Source: DASWJZ01 sp964487455
GTDB taxonomy: Bacteria; Pseudomonadota; Alphaproteobacteria; Rhizobiales; Afifellaceae
Length of the DNA stretch: 7,477 nucleotides
Assembly (NCBI GenBank): GCA_964487455.1
Contig: CAZARE010000348.1
Coordinates: forward strand, 1-7,477
Reading direction: 5' to 3'
Both the position numbers and the translations under genes were made by a program. This document shows positions 5,212 to 7,477 of the stretch, in pieces (within the stretch, counting starts at the first letter, position 1; every line of letters starts with the position of its first letter). Under the pieces are notes generated by a model. That model made no database searches and was not told the DNA's origin. It saw nothing but the letters and a program-made list of their open reading frames with translations.

Positions 5212-6465
5212 TCAGTCCTTGGCGGCCGTATAAGGGAAGATCAGCTCGCCCGAGGCCCATTCGTCCGGCTTGATGACGACGCGCTTGCCGGCCGTGCGGA
5301 ACTGGTCGAGATTGTTGTCTTCCACGTTCTGGAACTGCACCTGCAGGACGCGTGGGGTCTCCCACTCGCCCTTCTCCCCGAACTTCACGTTACCGACGAC
5401 GGTCTCGAACTCGTTCTCGCGCATGTGGGCGGCGATCTTCTCCTGGTCGATCTCGCCCACGGCTTCCACCGCCTGGCCGAGCACCTGCAGATAGGCGTAG
5501 GCAAACGGCGGTAGATAGTGCCCGAGCGGATCGACGTCGCCGCCGGCCGCCCGCTCCTGGTACTTGGCCAGGAACTCCTCGATGCCGGGGAACTCGAGCG
5601 TCGGCTCCGGCACCCAGAAGTCGTAGTTGACGATGCCGTTCATCATCGAGCCGAGACTCGTCTGGATCGAGGCGTATTGCGCGCCGACCATGCCGCCGCC
5701 AAAGAGCTTGGTCTGCAGGTCGAGCTCGTTCGCCGCACGGATCATGCCTACCGTGTCCGGCGGATAGGACCCGACATAGACGGCGTCCGGATTGGTGGCC
5801 TGAAGGGCGCGGACGATCGGCGTGTAGTCGGTGGTGTCGGGCTTGTAGGTCTGGTCGTAGACGATCTCCAGTCCGGCGGCCTTGGCGTCCTCGCGCGCGC
5901 CCTTCATGGCGTTCTTGGAGAATTCGGCGTCGGCGCCGACAATGGCGATGGTCTTCAGGTCATTCTCGAGCATGAGGTCGATGAAGCCCTGCGCCCAGTT
6001 TCTCGCCGGGTCGGGCGCGCCCGCCGGCATGATCTGGAAGTAGCGGTCGTATTTGAACTGCTCGTTGGCATCGAGGCCGAAGAGCGTGATGAACGCCATC
6101 TGCTTGCGCATGACGATGGGCATAGCCGGCGCGATCAGATTGGTGCCGTAGCCGGAAACGACGAGATCGACCCGGTCGTCGTCGATGAGCTTGGAATAGA
6201 TGCCGGGCACGGTCGAGGGGTTGGTCTGGTCGTCGTAGTAGACCAGCTCGACCGGGCGGCCGAGCAGCCCGCCCGCCTCGTTCACGTCGTCGCGCCAGAT
6301 CTCCATGGCGAGCAGCGCCGCCTTTCCGGCCCCGGCGAGGCCGCCGGTGAGCGCCATGGAGAAGCCGACCTTGACCGGCTCCTGCGCCATGGAGCCGGCC
6401 GTGGAGCCGGCCACAGCGAAGGCCGCCGCGGCGAGCCACGCCGCAATCCGCGTCACTTTTCGCAT
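5212..6465 (-). CDS. Periplasmic substrate-binding protein of HAAT-type ABC transporter
   Basis: This 417-residue exported protein captures the solute in the periplasm and delivers it to LivHM. The signal peptide is clear: basic start MRKVTR, hydrophobic stretch about 7-20, probable cleavage after SMA (25-27), giving a mature QEPVKVGFSMALTGG. The mature part has the two-lobed type I binding fold: KVGFSMALTGGLAG (32-45) for the first strand and ligand loop, VDLVVSGYGT (99-108), and the second lobe from about KTIAIVGADAEFSKNAM (171-187). It resembles LivK and the amide-binding branch, but substrate cannot be read from sequence. I chose the ATG at 6465 over an upstream in-frame ATG at 6582 because it gives the signal peptide at the N-terminus, lies eight bases after GGAGG, and keeps the promoter upstream of the gene. 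It is the first gene of the operon, as is common for this class. Confidence 0.93.
   Translation of the reverse strand: MRKVTRIAAWLAAAAFAVAGSTAGSMAQEPVKVGFSMALTGGLAGAGKAALLAMEIWRDDVNEAGGLLGRPVELVYYDDQTNPSTVPGIYSKLIDDDRVDLVVSGYGTNLIAPAMPIVMRKQMAFITLFGLDANEQFKYDRYFQIMPAGAPDPARNWAQGFIDLMLENDLKTIAIVGADAEFSKNAMKGAREDAKAAGLEIVYDQTYKPDTTDYTPIVRALQATNPDAVYVGSYPPDTVGMIRAANELDLQTKLFGGGMVGAQYASIQTSLGSMMNGIVNYDFWVPEPTLEFPGIEEFLAKYQERAAGGDVDPLGHYLPPFAYAYLQVLGQAVEAVGEIDQEKIAAHMRENEFETVVGNVKFGEKGEWETPRVLQVQFQNVEDNNLDQFRTAGKRVVIKPDEWASGELIFPYTAAKD
6389..6412. repeat. 12-bp tandem duplication inside the signal-peptide coding region
   Basis: ATGGAGCCGGCC (6389-6400) is followed at once by GTGGAGCCGGCC (6401-6412), 11 of 12 bases identical. 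On the coding strand it encodes the repeated AGST / AGSM just before the predicted cleavage site, so it lengthens the signal peptide's C-region by four residues in frame. It is probably a slippage product. Confidence 0.6.
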
Positions 6466-6473
6466 TTTCCTCT

Positions 6474-6478
6474 CCTCC
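6474..6478 (-). promoter_or_regulatory. Shine-Dalgarno site of the binding-protein gene
   Basis: On the - strand GGAGG, inside a longer purine run GAGGGAGGAGAGGAAA, ends eight bases before the ATG at 6465. It is the strongest ribosome binding site in the window. It decides the start codon and fits a protein needed in excess over the membrane subunits. Confidence 0.85.
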
Positions 6479-6494
6479 CTCCAGCGCGCGGCGC

Positions 6495-6522
6495 TTGGCG
6501 GCCGCGCCAACGTCCCCGGGGA
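6495..6522. other. Leader inverted repeats of the transporter operon
   Basis: Two inverted repeats lie in the predicted 5' untranslated region of the transporter mRNA: TTGGCG, GCCG, CGCCAA (6495-6510), a 6-bp stem with a 4-base loop, and the perfect 10-bp palindrome TCCCCGGGGA (6513-6522). Either could be a regulator site downstream of the promoter or a leader stem. GC-rich palindromes of this size also arise by chance, so I call them only as candidates. Confidence 0.3.
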
Positions 6523-6552
6523 GCGGTCGCGCGCCCCCCTTGCGTTTTGCGG

Positions 6553-6582
6553 ATTATCGGTGCGCCGGGTTTGCAATGTCAA
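6553..6582 (-). promoter_or_regulatory. Sigma70-type promoter of the transporter operon
   Basis: Read on the - strand: -35 TTGACA (6582-6577, perfect consensus), an 18-bp spacer, then -10 GATAAT (6558-6553, five of six). Transcription would start near 6546, leaving a leader of about 80 bases. It is the best promoter match in the window and faces the right gene. An inverted repeat TTTG-N6-CAAA (6570-6583) covers the -35 element and could be an operator, though its arms are only four bases. Confidence 0.75.
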
Positions 6583-6613
6583 ACGGACAGTCGCCCGGCG
6601 GGCCGCGGCCGGC

Positions 6614-6643
6614 TTGCAAAGGCCTGACCGATCGAACGATAGT
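6614..6643 (+). promoter_or_regulatory. Weak candidate promoter for the coxM-type gene
   Basis: TTGCAA (6614-6619), an 18-bp spacer and GATAGT (6638-6643) form a partial sigma70 match (about four of six in each box), 61 bases before the ATG at 6705. The small palindrome ATCGAACGAT (ATCG, two bases, CGAT; 6631-6640) overlaps the -10 and might bind a regulator. The evidence is weak; the divergent gene may need an activator or another sigma factor. Confidence 0.3.
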
Positions 6644-6704
6644 GGAAGCCTTAGCGGGGGGAGCAGCCGTCCAGGCTGCGCCTCGGCGACGCACCGAGGA
6701 CGCG

Positions 6705-7477
6705 ATGAAGGCGCCGGACTTCGCCTACGACCGGCCGGAGACGCTCGCCGCGGCGCTTGCCGCGCTCGCCGCCGGCGGGCCCGACGCGCGCCTCCTCGCC
6801 GGCGGGCAAAGCCTCATGCCGATGCTGAACTTCCGCGTGGCGCAGCCGGCGCTGCTCATCGACATCAACCGGCTGCCGGGCCTCGACGCCATAGAGGCGA
6901 GCGGCGACGTCGTGCGCATCGGCGCGCTGGCGCGGCACGCCGCGCTGGAGCGCGCCGCGCTGATCGCGCACGAGCTTCCGCTCATCCACGAGGTGATGCC
7001 GCACATCGCGCATGCGGCGATCCGGTCGCGCGGCACGCTGGGCGGGAGTCTCGCGCTCGCCGACCCGGCGGCGGAGCTTCCCGCCTGCATGCTGGCGCTT
7101 GACGCCACAATCGTCGTCCGCTCCGCCGAGCGAGAGCGCAGGATCGCCGCGGCGGATTTCTTTCTCGGCGTCTACGAGACGGCCCTCGCCGCGGACGAGA
7201 TGATCGTCGCGGTGGAGATTCCGAGACAGCAGGGCCGCCGTCATGCCTTCCGCGAGATGGCTCGACGCCATGGCGACTACGCGATGGTCGGGCTGGCGCT
7301 GACCGCCGCTGCCGGAACGCAACTCGCCGATCCGCGCATCGTGTTCTTCGGCGTCGCCGACCGACCGATCAGGGTCGCAGCGGCGGAGGAGGCGGTGGCC
7401 GGGCTGGCGCCGGGCATCGAGGCGGGGACGCGCGCCGCGGCGGCGCTGGACGGCGCGCTTCACCCGCACGGCGACCT
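6705..7477 (+). CDS. CoxM-family FAD-binding subunit of a molybdenum hydroxylase (3' end outside window)
   Basis: The first 257 codons are visible and the frame runs off the window. It belongs to the xanthine dehydrogenase / CO dehydrogenase medium-subunit family, which carries FAD and passes electrons between the iron-sulfur subunit and the final acceptor. Both FAD-binding motifs are present: LAGGQSLMP (31-39; AGGQS at 32-36) and TLGGSLALADPAAELP (111-126; TLGGS at 111-115), at the spacing known for CoxM. The C-terminal domain begins near REMARRHGDYAMVGLAL. The ATG at 6705 gives a standard MKAPDFAYDRPETLAAAL start and follows GAGG at 6695-6698; a GTG near 6642 is possible but unlikely. Partner genes for the iron-sulfur (CoxS) and molybdopterin (CoxL) subunits should follow outside the window. 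It is divergent from the transporter, so the two are probably co-regulated. The substrate is unknown; the gene should not be read as carbon monoxide dehydrogenase. Confidence 0.92.
   Translation, partial: MKAPDFAYDRPETLAAALAALAAGGPDARLLAGGQSLMPMLNFRVAQPALLIDINRLPGLDAIEASGDVVRIGALARHAALERAALIAHELPLIHEVMPHIAHAAIRSRGTLGGSLALADPAAELPACMLALDATIVVRSAERERRIAAADFFLGVYETALAADEMIVAVEIPRQQGRRHAFREMARRHGDYAMVGLALTAAAGTQLADPRIVFFGVADRPIRVAAAEEAVAGLAPGIEAGTRAAAALDGALHPHGD

Noticed and set aside
6466..6582. Upstream ATG at 6582 for the binding-protein gene
   Set aside because: It would bury the signal peptide behind 39 charged residues and start on the -35 element of the promoter. The internal ATG at 6465 has a near-perfect ribosome binding site.
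6651..7469. - strand frame of 272 codons opposite the coxM-type gene
   Set aside because: The + strand frame carries both FAD-binding motifs of the family; the - strand frame is low-complexity and has no recognisable domain.

Overview
The window is GC-rich DNA, very probably from an alphaproteobacterium and most likely one of the Hyphomicrobiales (Rhizobiales). This rests on the dense GC-rich coding, a poxvirus-like topoisomerase IB, and a complete branched-chain-amino-acid-type (HAAT) ABC transporter operon beside a CoxM-type flavoprotein gene. No marker here fixes the genus. All genes look intact except the two cut by the window edges. I see no insertion sequence, phage gene, tRNA, rRNA or CRISPR.

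Layout, left to right: (i) the 3' end of a creatininase-family amidohydrolase gene on the + strand (3-497); (ii) convergent to it, a DNA topoisomerase IB gene on the - strand (529-1635); (iii) a 259-bp intergenic region (1636-1894) filled mostly by two 79-bp imperfect palindromes, E1 and E2; (iv) a five-gene - strand operon, read from right to left: substrate-binding protein (6465-5212), LivH and LivM permeases (5168-4290, 4293-3346), LivG and LivF ATPases (3344-2622, 2632-1895); (v) a 239-bp divergent control region (6466-6704) with a near-consensus sigma70 promoter for the transporter; (vi) on the + strand, the start of a CoxM-family FAD-binding subunit of a molybdenum hydroxylase (6705 to the window end).

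Functional reading: the periplasmic binding protein captures a small solute, LivH/LivM form the channel and LivG/LivF power import. The divergent molybdenum hydroxylase and the creatininase-family hydrolase suggest that the solute is hydroxylated and that a C-N amide or cyclic amide bond is then cut, as in catabolism of a nitrogen heterocycle. This is inference from neighbourhood; nothing in the sequence identifies the substrate. Topoisomerase IB has no obvious place in that pathway.

The most unusual signal is the E1/E2 pair. In opposite orientations the two palindromes share one layout, counted in bases: 10 outer arm, a TTTT bulge, 15 inner arm, 25 loop, 15 inner arm, 10 outer arm. Their sequences differ, yet nine base pairs have changed on both sides so that pairing is kept. 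This is conserved structure with drifted sequence, in a head-to-head pair abutting the livF stop codon.
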